This document shows positions 44,762-53,039 of a DNA stretch of 64,000 nt, in pieces. Every line of letters starts with the position of its first letter. The stretch's first letter is position 1. The stretch covers positions 1 through 64,000 of the forward strand of contig JAGVOT010000054.1 of NCBI GenBank assembly GCA_020052615.1, read 5' to 3'. Both the position numbers and the translations under genes were made by a program. Source of the stretch: Nitrospirota bacterium. GTDB lineage: Bacteria; Nitrospirota; UBA9217. The notes beneath the pieces are model-generated. The model made no database searches. It was not told where the DNA came from and worked only from the letters and a program-made list of their open reading frames with translations.

Positions 44762-47680
44762 ATGCTGACGAAGATGCTGTCCGCCGACAGGAATACGGAA
44801 GGATGGATGCGCGCCCTGACAGGGGCTTTGCTCGCGTGTCTGTTCGCGGGAGCGGCTTACGGCGCCGACACGACGGAACCCCTGCACAGGGAGAAGGACG
44901 GCCTTAACTTTTCGCTGGCCATAAGCGGCGGTATCAGCCTTGGCATGTACGAATCGGGCGTGAACTGGGCCTTCATAAAGCACCTGAGGAACATGCGCGA
45001 CTGCAGCAATCGGTCGGATGCCGGCCGGGAATGCGTCGACGAACAGTTGAGCGGGATTAAGACCCCGTATATCCGCTCCATATCCGGCGCGTCTGCAGGG
45101 GGCGTGAATGCGCTGCTGTCGGCCGTTGCCTGGTGCGTCAAAGATGACGCGTCGACGCGGGTCCGCGATAACGTCGCAAGCGACATCAACGACAACATCT
45201 TCAAAAAAACCTGGGTGGGCATCGGCGTCGATGAGCTTCTTCCATCGCACAAGGAGAAAACCGGTACTCCCTACAGCAAGGAAGATCTGCTCTTTACGCG
45301 GAATGCGTTCAACGAAACGGTGACGAGGCTCTCGAACATGCTGGACCAGGATATCTATCGGGGCGACTGCGATGTGCCACTTGCCCTGACGCTGACTCGC
45401 ATCCGTCCGGAGAAGATCTCAACGGCGGGCATCGCCGTGAACAACAGCAGATTCACCCTGCCGGTAAGGTTCGTTTCGGACAGCCTCCATCCGGGAAAGA
45501 TCAAGCTCATCTCGAATATCGTGGACCCCAACGACCCGTACTGGGGCAATATCATCTACCTGCCGGGTACGAAAACGCGCTCGAAGACCGATGGCGTTGA
45601 ATTCACCCTCCGGATTAAGGACGTGATCAGTGCCGTCCTCGCGTCATCGTCCTATCCCCTGGCCTTCGGGAATACGAATCTGAAATACTGCTTCCAGGAC
45701 AAAATGAAGGGTACGGCATCCCCCGCGCAGGACGCCGGCGGGACCTGCCCGGACGGCTACGCGCTCCGAGAAAAAGGTGATGACTTCATCGATGGCGGCG
45801 TATTCGACAATGTTCCGCTGGGTGTAGCCAAGGCCCTGGCGGAACCCTGCGGCATGCAGAAAGAAACGCTGCGCCGGGTAAATTATATTTACATCGATCC
45901 CGGGAACATGCGCGACCCGGACGGCCGAAAGCCGACGATCGTCTCGGATGCTTCGGGAACAGAACAGGCGGAGATCAGCGGCGGATCGCGGGGCAATCTG
46001 CTGGAGCAAATGAAGTTCCTGAACGGGGCCATAAAAACAGGGCTCGACTACGAACTGTACAATGTCCTGCGGAGCGGCGACTGGAACCACCGGGCTGAAC
46101 TCATCGCCGACACGTTCATCGACGCACTTAAGGTGCCGAGGGAGAAGATCGACCCCTTTCGCTGCGGCCTGGTGCCTCCGGATTGTACGGCGCTCTTCCG
46201 CAACCTGCCGAAAGACCTGACGGACGAAAACTATCGCGACCTGCGGCTGCATGCCGCGGTCTGTTTGCGCAACCGGTCCTACGATCTGGAGAATGCCTTC
46301 AAGATCCGGAAGAGCGGCACGGCTGAGACAGAGGCGATCCGCGAGCAACTGATCGCCTGGCTGCATTCGCTGAACGACAGCACATCGCGCAAGAAGAGGG
46401 ACCGGTCACAGATGCTTCGGGCCATCGAACAAGCGGCGGAGGACGGCGGTGGCGAACGCATGGTCCTGCTGTCCTCGAGGTTCTCCAGGATCACCGGCGA
46501 TTATCTCGCGCACTTCGGCGCCTTTCTTGACAAGCAGTTCCGGAACTACGACTACTATACCGGCGTTTACGACGCAGTGTACGGCATAGTCAATTTCCGT
46601 TGCCAGGGAAACTGTTCCCCGGACTGTCTGGGCAGTCAGACAAGGAACCTATACCGAGAACTGAACGTCGGAGTGGACCCGTCGGCCGCGCACGTTTTTC
46701 TGTCCCTTGCGGAGAGGGAACATCGGGATGAGATCGGTGCGCCGGGAGGTCCGTGGAGCTGGGTAGCTGACGAACATGCTGCGAACGGACCCCACTACCT
46801 TGCGGGCATTTCCCGGAAGAAGGACCCGATGGAAGCCCTTCTGCTGGCGATTGAGAACAAGGGAAAGGACGCCGGGAAGAAGGGGCCGATGGACACGCTC
46901 CTGCTGGCACTTGAGAACAAGGGAACGGATCCCGAGAAGAAGGACGGGTTCGTCAATTTTCTGCGGATCCTGAAAGAGCAGGGGTACCCTCCTGATCCGA
47001 CGCTCAACGAGATGCTGAAACGGGTCGATAAGAGCGCAATGAGCATGTTCTACCCGCTGACGGCGCAGGCAAGCGTACGGTTAAAGGACATTGTCGCCGA
47101 CGGCAACGGCGAAGCCGACGGCGATCAGCTCTCAACGGGAACACGGGCCGCGCTGCTCGCCCTGAACACACGGATCGATGACGAACAGCGGTTCGAGTTC
47201 GCGCGGTCCACGGTCCCGCCGAAGCAGGCATGGGGATGGTATATCCTGCCGAACGAGCTGTCGGCGGACGTCGTGAACGGCGGCGCGTTCTTTTCATGGG
47301 AGCCCCGCTGGAACAGGAACAACTCCACGTCGGTCAATTTCAAGATCACGCCTTATGTGCAGGATACCGATGGAAACGATACCTTTCGCATGTCGCAGCT
47401 TGATGTCTACTATACAAGAAAAAGAAAGGATGAAACGATCAGTTCCTGGGGCATCGGCCCGAGCGTGTATCAGGCGTGGCATAGTTATCAAAAGTCGACC
47501 AGTCTGCATGATCATTATGGCATAAGCGCCTTCGTGGGGGCCATCGGCGACAAATTTCGCCTGACCGTCGGGCTGAGGAACGTCCATGCAAGCGATTATC
47601 CGGCGGCTTCGAACAATTTCTATATCCTGCTCGGTGTGACGGATATCCCCGGCATGAGCTACTGGTTCTTCTCAAAGTAA
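44762..47680 (+). CDS. Patatin-like phospholipase, large, probably exported
   Basis: 972 residues from ATG 44762 behind GAGGTG. A signal peptide-like segment (RALTGALLACLFAGAAYGA) precedes a patatin domain: oxyanion loop SLAISGGISLGMYESG, nucleophile elbow SISGASAGGVNALL (GxSxG) and the Asp of DFIDGGVFDNVPLG (DGG). The middle is helical and carries a duplicated unit, PMEALLLAIENKGKD and PMDTLLLALENKGTD. The last 200 residues are rich in aromatic alternating strands and could form an outer-membrane barrel. The protein probably hydrolyses lipids in the envelope. Its gene lies between two 185-bp direct repeats. Confidence 0.85.
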   Translation: MLTKMLSADRNTEGWMRALTGALLACLFAGAAYGADTTEPLHREKDGLNFSLAISGGISLGMYESGVNWAFIKHLRNMRDCSNRSDAGRECVDEQLSGIKTPYIRSISGASAGGVNALLSAVAWCVKDDASTRVRDNVASDINDNIFKKTWVGIGVDELLPSHKEKTGTPYSKEDLLFTRNAFNETVTRLSNMLDQDIYRGDCDVPLALTLTRIRPEKISTAGIAVNNSRFTLPVRFVSDSLHPGKIKLISNIVDPNDPYWGNIIYLPGTKTRSKTDGVEFTLRIKDVISAVLASSSYPLAFGNTNLKYCFQDKMKGTASPAQDAGGTCPDGYALREKGDDFIDGGVFDNVPLGVAKALAEPCGMQKETLRRVNYIYIDPGNMRDPDGRKPTIVSDASGTEQAEISGGSRGNLLEQMKFLNGAIKTGLDYELYNVLRSGDWNHRAELIADTFIDALKVPREKIDPFRCGLVPPDCTALFRNLPKDLTDENYRDLRLHAAVCLRNRSYDLENAFKIRKSGTAETEAIREQLIAWLHSLNDSTSRKKRDRSQMLRAIEQAAEDGGGERMVLLSSRFSRITGDYLAHFGAFLDKQFRNYDYYTGVYDAVYGIVNFRCQGNCSPDCLGSQTRNLYRELNVGVDPSAAHVFLSLAEREHRDEIGAPGGPWSWVADEHAANGPHYLAGISRKKDPMEALLLAIENKGKDAGKKGPMDTLLLALENKGTDPEKKDGFVNFLRILKEQGYPPDPTLNEMLKRVDKSAMSMFYPLTAQASVRLKDIVADGNGEADGDQLSTGTRAALLALNTRIDDEQRFEFARSTVPPKQAWGWYILPNELSADVVNGGAFFSWEPRWNRNNSTSVNFKITPYVQDTDGNDTFRMSQLDVYYTRKRKDETISSWGIGPSVYQAWHSYQKSTSLHDHYGISAFVGAIGDKFRLTVGLRNVHASDYPAASNNFYILLGVTDIPGMSYWFFSK

Positions 47681-47874
47681 TTTTCGACGAACGGAACAGG
47701 TCTGATCATGCGGACCGGTGACTAGGGGTGAGAAGCGGACCGCCAGACATAGAGACCGTTCATGATCGAGTGCGAGCTGTACGTTGCGGGAGTGGGCCAC
47801 GGCCCTCCGATAGGACCGAATGATAAAGCGACAAGACGGGATGCGAATCATGGGCTTTCATCCTGACCCACGCT

Positions 47875-48060
47875 ACGCCGGCGGTCATCGGCTCTCTCCA
47901 GGCGCTGGAGAACTCAAGTACCTTTCGGGCATGGGCACGACGCTGAAGGGACAGCTGCTTGTCTGGGACGGGGCGACCACGGACTTCAAGAAGTACAAGA
48001 TCAGGAAGGACCCCGACTGCCCGGCCTGCGGGAACGGGAAGAACTAGGAAAAGATACAGA
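47875..48060. pseudogene. Direct repeat copy 2: frameshifted 3' fragment of the E1-like gene
   Basis: Nearly identical to 44190-44375. The copy begins inside the gene, has lost one base in the GAGACGCTC stretch, and still ends with PDCPACGNGKN and a stop at 48047. There is no 5' part, so it is a pseudogene fragment. A hairpin terminator like that of the intact gene follows (48075-48106). Confidence 0.9.
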
Positions 48061-48074
48061 TACGCCTTCACGGC

Positions 48075-48106
48075 CGGCCGGGTTCTCCGGCCGCCTTCTT
48101 TTTTCT
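48075..48106 (+). terminator. Intrinsic terminator after the E1-like fragment
   Basis: CGGCCGG, loop GTTCT, CCGGCCG, then CCTTCTTTTTTC. Homologous in position to the terminator at 44392. Confidence 0.75.
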
Positions 48107-48253
48107 CGCCGAACTACCTTCATGAGGCACCTCACAGTATTTGCTACCGTTTGCACAGCCTTGGAACGGACCCCTCCGCACCTCCCCTTGGTACCAAAAG
48201 TAGGCGCCTCTAGGCGAGGGAGGCTGGGTGGGGTAGGCCACGTCATGCTTGCA

Positions 48254-48314
48254 TAGCGCTTACCCGGCGGAAATGGAAACCGCAGATCGAGCGGGTGATG
48301 GCGGGCCGGAAGCC
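48254..48314 (-). pseudogene. Remnant of a B12/radical SAM (DUF4070) gene C-terminus
   Basis: On the minus strand this encodes PAITRSICGFHFRRV, closely matching LAITLSIYGFHFRQV at the end of the radical SAM protein encoded at 57719-59227. At the DNA level about 50 bp align well with 57769-57825. No other part of the gene is present, so it is debris of a paralog. Confidence 0.6.
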
Positions 48315-48328
48315 GCTTCAGCAGCCTG

Positions 48329-48481
48329 CTACTTCAGTATCTTTCGTCCCTGGATGATCCTGATCAGCACCACAACGATCGCGATCACCAGCAGAACATG
48401 GATATATCCGCCTATCACGTGGCCGCTGATCAATCCCAGCAGCCAGAGCACCACAAGAACCACAAAGATCGTCCACAACAT
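48329..48481 (-). CDS. Small membrane protein, lmo0937/DUF5670 family
   Basis: 50-residue hydrophobic protein beginning MLWTIFVVLVVLWLLGLISG, with a second helix VLLVIAIVVVLIRIIQG and a basic end. This matches the lmo0937-type family of two-helix stress-associated membrane peptides. GAGGAGG lies six bases before the ATG. It is 111 bp downstream of the 48593 gene on the same strand and may share its transcript. Confidence 0.85.
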   Translation of the reverse strand: MLWTIFVVLVVLWLLGLISGHVIGGYIHVLLVIAIVVVLIRIIQGRKILK

Positions 48482-48592
48482 ATTGTCCTCCTCTGTAGCC
48501 TTTTGTCTCCTTGCGGAGTGGATCGTGAAAAAAGGGGCGTCCGAGGCTCAGCCTCCTGACGCCCGTTATACGTGGAAAACGCGGACCAGCGT

Positions 48593-48943
48593 CTATTTCG
48601 CCTTTTTTGTTTTAGTTGAACCGGGCTCCTGCTTGAGCTCCGCGATCTGTGCATCGAGCTTTTTTATCTTCGCCACGATGTCCTTCACCTGGGGATCGAG
48701 CGCGGGGTTCTTCACCCGGGAGCCCATGAGCGCGTAGACCCGGGCGCCCAGGTCGGCGACCCCCTCATGGACCTTCGTCTTGAGCGCGAAGATCTTGTAT
48801 TGCCGTTTTCCCTCGTCCGTCAGGTCACCGGCCGTCTTCTGCGCGACAATGGCCCCTTTCTTCATCGCCGCCATGCCCTTCTCCATGCCTTTCTGCAGGT
48901 CCTTCTTGATGCCGTCCCAATCGATGCTTTCAAAATACCCCAT
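48593..48943 (-). CDS. Conserved hypothetical helical protein
   Basis: 116 residues, mostly amphipathic helix: WDGIKKDLQKGMEKGMAAM, then KIFALKTKVHEGVADLGARVY and a C-terminal coiled coil VKDIVAKIKKLDAQIAELKQ with a Lys-rich tail. There is no signal peptide or catalytic motif. GAAGGGAG precedes the ATG. Similar small proteins often lie near envelope-stress genes; function unknown. Confidence 0.7.
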   Translation of the reverse strand: MGYFESIDWDGIKKDLQKGMEKGMAAMKKGAIVAQKTAGDLTDEGKRQYKIFALKTKVHEGVADLGARVYALMGSRVKNPALDPQVKDIVAKIKKLDAQIAELKQEPGSTKTKKAK

Positions 48944-49124
48944 GGTCGTACTCCCTTCGTTTCACGAGGGCAGCTTGGCATGTAACGCTGCCGTATTGTA
49001 TACTTATAGTATTAGTATAGCGCACGCACGGTCAGGGATCGGGGACCGCGAATGTGAGATCAGGGCGAAGCCAGGGGCTTTCACGCCCCGGCATTGCCCT
49101 TTGCATGATCATGGGGAGGAACGC

Positions 49125-50759
49125 ATGGCTGTAATGATCGATCCGGAGAAAAGCAGCCTGTTGCGGGCGACACCGCGCCTCATACAGATACTGCGCGTGC
49201 TCGGCCGGCACAAGTTCCTGGGAGCTCTGCGCGGCAAGAGGCATTGGCCGGCGCCGAAAGAGGTGCGGGAGACCTTCGAGGAACTGGGCCTCACCTTTCT
49301 CAAGTTCGGGCAAGTGCTTGCCATGCGGCGCGACCTGCTGCCGGACGCCTACATCGATGAATTGGAACTGCTCCACGACCAGCTGCCGGCAATGGGCATC
49401 GACGCCGTGCGCTCAACGATCGAAGCCGGACTGGGCGCCCCTTTGCAGGAGCTGTTCGCGTCGTTCAATGAAACGCCGATAGCCGCCGCCACCATCGCCC
49501 AGGTGCATGAGGCGACGCTGAAGGACGGCCGTCACGTGGCAGTGAAGGTACAGCGGCCCGGTCTTGAAAAGATGATCGACACGGACATCGCGGCGCTGAG
49601 GTACCTGGTGGCGCTGGGAGAAAGCCTCTTCCCGCGTCTCCGGGCGCTCGACCTCCCCGTTGTGGTGCGTGAATTTGCCAACACGCTGAACCGGGAAACC
49701 GATTTCAGCCACGAGGCGCGTTCCATCGTGCTCTTTCGCACCGCCCTCGCCGATGTCCCCGACCTCTGGATCCCCGATGTCGTGGCCGAGCGTTCGGGCG
49801 AAACCGTGCTCACCCTGGAGTTCTCGGCAGGCGAACGGGTGGATGTCTACGCCAGGCTGCACCCGGAAGCGATGCCGAAGGTGATCAACACCCTGGTACG
49901 GCTGATGCTGCAGACGATCTTCGAAGAAGGGCTGTTCCACGCCGACCCGCATCCCGGCAATGTCCTGGTCCTGCCTGACGGGCGGCTCAGCCTTCTCGAT
50001 TTCGGCATGACGGGAGAGCTCGACGAGACGATGCGCGATTCGCTGACCCTCCTGCTCGAAGCGGTCGTCAAGGGCGATGCCCGGGCCGCAAAAGAGGCGT
50101 ATCTGGAGATGGCGCCGTCCAGCGTGAACGTCAACCGCGCGGGGCTGCTGGTGGACATCAAGGCGGTGCTCTACGAGATCCACCGAAGCGACCTGGCGGA
50201 TGTTTCCGTCGGGGAGGCCTTCGATTCGCTGCTGCGTGCCGGAAGCCGGAACGGGGTCCATAATCCCGGCGAATTCTTCCTGCTGACGCGTGCGTTCGTC
50301 ATCCTGGAATCGATGATACGCCAGCTCGATCCGCGCCATAACTATATGGGATCATTTCGCGAAGAGATCTCACGCCTCTCCTCGCTGCACTTCTCCGGGG
50401 AGCGGATCAAGGAAAAGACGACCAAGCTTGTGCGTGAACTGGAGCGCCTGCTCAGCGATGCGCCGAGCGACACGCGGCGCATCCTGAGGCGCGTCGCCGA
50501 AGGCAATCTGGGCAGGCTGCAGGTCCCGGCTGTAGAGGCCCTGGGCGGCAGCATCAACCGCAACCTCAAACGGCTCACCGATGCCATCGCGGCCGCGGCG
50601 CTCTTGATCGGCGGTTCGATGCTGGTGAATGCCGCGTCCGACGCAGGCTGGCATCATTATTTCGGAGAAGCGCTGATCGCCGTAGGGCTTGTCGCCACGG
50701 TCTTTGTCGGCCTGGCTGCCTTGCGCGGCGACCAGGGGCGGGGCCAGGGCAGGCGCTGA
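49125..50759 (+). CDS. ABC1/AarF/UbiB family atypical kinase
   Basis: 544-residue UbiB-like protein. The family motifs are present in order: KFGQVLAMR (KxGQ), AAATIAQVHEA, VAVKVQRPG with the lysine, FHADPHPGNVLV and LLDFGMTGEL. Two C-terminal hydrophobic helices (AAAALLIGGSMLVNAA, EALIAVGLVATVFVGLAAL) anchor it in the membrane. UbiB proteins assist ubiquinone or other isoprenoid-lipid metabolism. ATG 49125 follows GGGGAGG; a longer frame from 48780 overlaps the opposite-strand gene and is unsupported. Confidence 0.9.
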   Translation: MAVMIDPEKSSLLRATPRLIQILRVLGRHKFLGALRGKRHWPAPKEVRETFEELGLTFLKFGQVLAMRRDLLPDAYIDELELLHDQLPAMGIDAVRSTIEAGLGAPLQELFASFNETPIAAATIAQVHEATLKDGRHVAVKVQRPGLEKMIDTDIAALRYLVALGESLFPRLRALDLPVVVREFANTLNRETDFSHEARSIVLFRTALADVPDLWIPDVVAERSGETVLTLEFSAGERVDVYARLHPEAMPKVINTLVRLMLQTIFEEGLFHADPHPGNVLVLPDGRLSLLDFGMTGELDETMRDSLTLLLEAVVKGDARAAKEAYLEMAPSSVNVNRAGLLVDIKAVLYEIHRSDLADVSVGEAFDSLLRAGSRNGVHNPGEFFLLTRAFVILESMIRQLDPRHNYMGSFREEISRLSSLHFSGERIKEKTTKLVRELERLLSDAPSDTRRILRRVAEGNLGRLQVPAVEALGGSINRNLKRLTDAIAAAALLIGGSMLVNAASDAGWHHYFGEALIAVGLVATVFVGLAALRGDQGRGQGRR

Positions 50760-50818
50760 TGCTTCTGCCTCCCTTTATCGTCCGATAGCGTAATTGAAAT
50801 ACCGGGAAAGCGGATGCA

Positions 50819-53002
50819 ATGAAAAGCCTCAACAAAACGAAACCACCATCGGGTGACGCCGTAACCAAACTGCGTAGCCGGGCGGAAAAGCTTGTGCGCG
50901 CGAGAACGGACAACGTTCATGCGCCCCGTTCCAGGGAAAAGGCGATACAGCTCGTCCACGAACTTGAGGTCCACCAGGTCGAGCTGGAGATGCAGAACGA
51001 GGAGCTTCGCCGGGCCAGGACCGCGCTGGAAACATCCCTGGGAAAGTACACCGATCTTTACGATTTCGCCCCGGTCGGCTACTTTACCCTCGATCGGATC
51101 GGGCTCATCAGCGCTGTGAACCTCAGCGGCGCCGGCCTCCTGGGGGGAGACCGCTCCCGGCTGATCGGCCGGCGTTTTGGGCAGTTCGTCACCGCGCAGG
51201 ACCGGCCGGCCTTCACCGCATTCCTTGGGGCGGTCTTTGCCGGTAAGGGCACGGAGACGATCGAAGCGTCGCTCCTGATCAAGGGAAAGCGTCCGCTCAT
51301 CGTGCAGATCGAAGCCCTGGCCGCTGCTTCCGGGAAGGAGTGCCGCCTAGCGGTCATCGACATAACGGAGCGCAGGCGGGCCGAGGATGCCTGGCGGGAG
51401 AGCGAAGCCCGGATGTACCGGCTCACCGAAATGGCGGCCGACGCCATTATCATGCTGAATGACAGCGGGACGGTCACGTTCTGCAATGCCGCGGCGGAAC
51501 AGATGTTCGGCTGCCCCGGCGCCGAGATCACCCGCTGCGATTTCCACCGGTCCTTTATACCCGAACGGTTCCGCACTGCCGCGAAACAGGGCTTTGACCG
51601 CTTCAAGGAGCAGGGCACGGGGCCGTTGATCAATAAAACCACGGAGGTCACGGCGCTCCGGAAGGACGGAACGGAATTTCCCCTGGAGCTTTCCCTCTCA
51701 GGCCTCAGGATCAAGGGGGAGTGGCATGCCATCGCGATCATGAGGGATGTCACCGAACGCAAACAGCTGGATAAGGATGTCCAGGATGCCCGGGAATATG
51801 CCGAGAGCATTGTGGAAACCGTGCGAAGGCCGCTGGTCGTGCTTGACTCCGACCTGCGCATCGTCTCGGCCAATCCGAGCTTTTTCAGCACCTTCAAGGT
51901 CGCCCCCGCGGAGACCGTCGGGAGATCGATTTACGACCTCGGCAACCGGCAATGGGACATTCCCCGGCTGCGGGTGCTTCTTGAGGGCCTGCTCCACCGG
52001 AATACCGCTTTCAACCGCTTTGAGGTCGAACATGATTTCCCCGGCATCGGCCGCAAGATCATCCTGCTCAATGCCCGGCGGATCTTCCGGAAGAACAGCG
52101 GCACACCGAGCATTCTCCTGGCCATGGAGGACATCACTGAACGCAGGCGGTCGGAGGAGCGGATCAGCGAGGTCATGCGGCAGCAGCAGGCCATTCTCGA
52201 CAATATCCCGAACATCGCCTGGCTCAAGGACCGGGAGGGACGCTACGTTGCGGTGAACAAACCCTTCGGCAGGCTGTTCGGCATGGCGCCAAAGGACCTG
52301 GTCGGGAAGAGCGATCGTGATATTTATCCGCCGGAGCTCGCGGAGAAATACGAGAAGGACTTCCGGGAGGTCATGGAGACCGGCACGCGCAAATATATCG
52401 AAGAATCGATCGTCGATCCGGAGGGGAAGACGCGGTACGTCGAAAAGACCGAAACACCGTTTTCTGATGACGGGGGAGCGATCATCGGGGTCATCGGCAT
52501 TACCCATGACATTACCGACCGCAAGGAAGTAGAGGTAAAGCTCCGTCACCATAGCACCCACGATATGCTGACCGGCCTGTATAACCGGGCTTTCTTCGAA
52601 GAAGAACTGGACCGTCTTGCCCGGGGCAGACAGTTTCCCCTGAGCATCGTGATGGCCGATGTGAACGGCCTGAAAAAGGTCAATGATACCCTGGGGCATG
52701 ACGCGGGGGATGCTCTGCTCCGGTCGGCGGCCCGGATCCTCCTGGGAGCGTTCCGGGCCGAGGACATTGTTGCGCGTTTCGGGGGAGACGAGTTCATCGT
52801 TCTTCTTCCGGGAACCGACATAAAGGTTGCGGAGGATTCGGTCAAGAGGATCATGAGCTGCACTGAGGTTGCGAACGGACAGGTCAGCATCGCTTTCGGG
52901 ATCGCGTCGGCGGGACACAAAGATCAGATCGTTGAGGCCCTGAAGTTAAGCGACGAGAGGATGTACCAGCATAAATCCGGCCGAAAGGATCTGCAGGTAT
53001 AA
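50819..53002 (+). CDS. Multi-PAS diguanylate cyclase
   Basis: 727-residue cytoplasmic signalling protein without transmembrane helices. An N-terminal coiled coil (LVHELEVHQVELEMQNEELRR) is followed by four PAS domains (about 80-185, 200-315, 320-447, 450-565) and a GGDEF domain. The active-site GGDEF is at 655-659, with an inhibitory I-site RAED five residues upstream, so it should make c-di-GMP with feedback control. The third PAS (FEVEHDFPGIGRKIILLNARR) is of the kind found beside CheR/CheB. It lies just before a paralogous gene with three copies of that PAS. Confidence 0.92.
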   Translation: MKSLNKTKPPSGDAVTKLRSRAEKLVRARTDNVHAPRSREKAIQLVHELEVHQVELEMQNEELRRARTALETSLGKYTDLYDFAPVGYFTLDRIGLISAVNLSGAGLLGGDRSRLIGRRFGQFVTAQDRPAFTAFLGAVFAGKGTETIEASLLIKGKRPLIVQIEALAAASGKECRLAVIDITERRRAEDAWRESEARMYRLTEMAADAIIMLNDSGTVTFCNAAAEQMFGCPGAEITRCDFHRSFIPERFRTAAKQGFDRFKEQGTGPLINKTTEVTALRKDGTEFPLELSLSGLRIKGEWHAIAIMRDVTERKQLDKDVQDAREYAESIVETVRRPLVVLDSDLRIVSANPSFFSTFKVAPAETVGRSIYDLGNRQWDIPRLRVLLEGLLHRNTAFNRFEVEHDFPGIGRKIILLNARRIFRKNSGTPSILLAMEDITERRRSEERISEVMRQQQAILDNIPNIAWLKDREGRYVAVNKPFGRLFGMAPKDLVGKSDRDIYPPELAEKYEKDFREVMETGTRKYIEESIVDPEGKTRYVEKTETPFSDDGGAIIGVIGITHDITDRKEVEVKLRHHSTHDMLTGLYNRAFFEEELDRLARGRQFPLSIVMADVNGLKKVNDTLGHDAGDALLRSAARILLGAFRAEDIVARFGGDEFIVLLPGTDIKVAEDSVKRIMSCTEVANGQVSIAFGIASAGHKDQIVEALKLSDERMYQHKSGRKDLQV

Positions 53003-53039
53003 GAGGATCAAAAGGCCCAGGGGTCCGCGTGATGACGGG

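Noticed and set aside
48780-49124. N-terminal extension of the UbiB-like kinase
   Set aside because: It would overlap the opposite-strand gene at 48593-48943, and ATG 49125 has a strong ribosome-binding site and the family's normal N-terminus.
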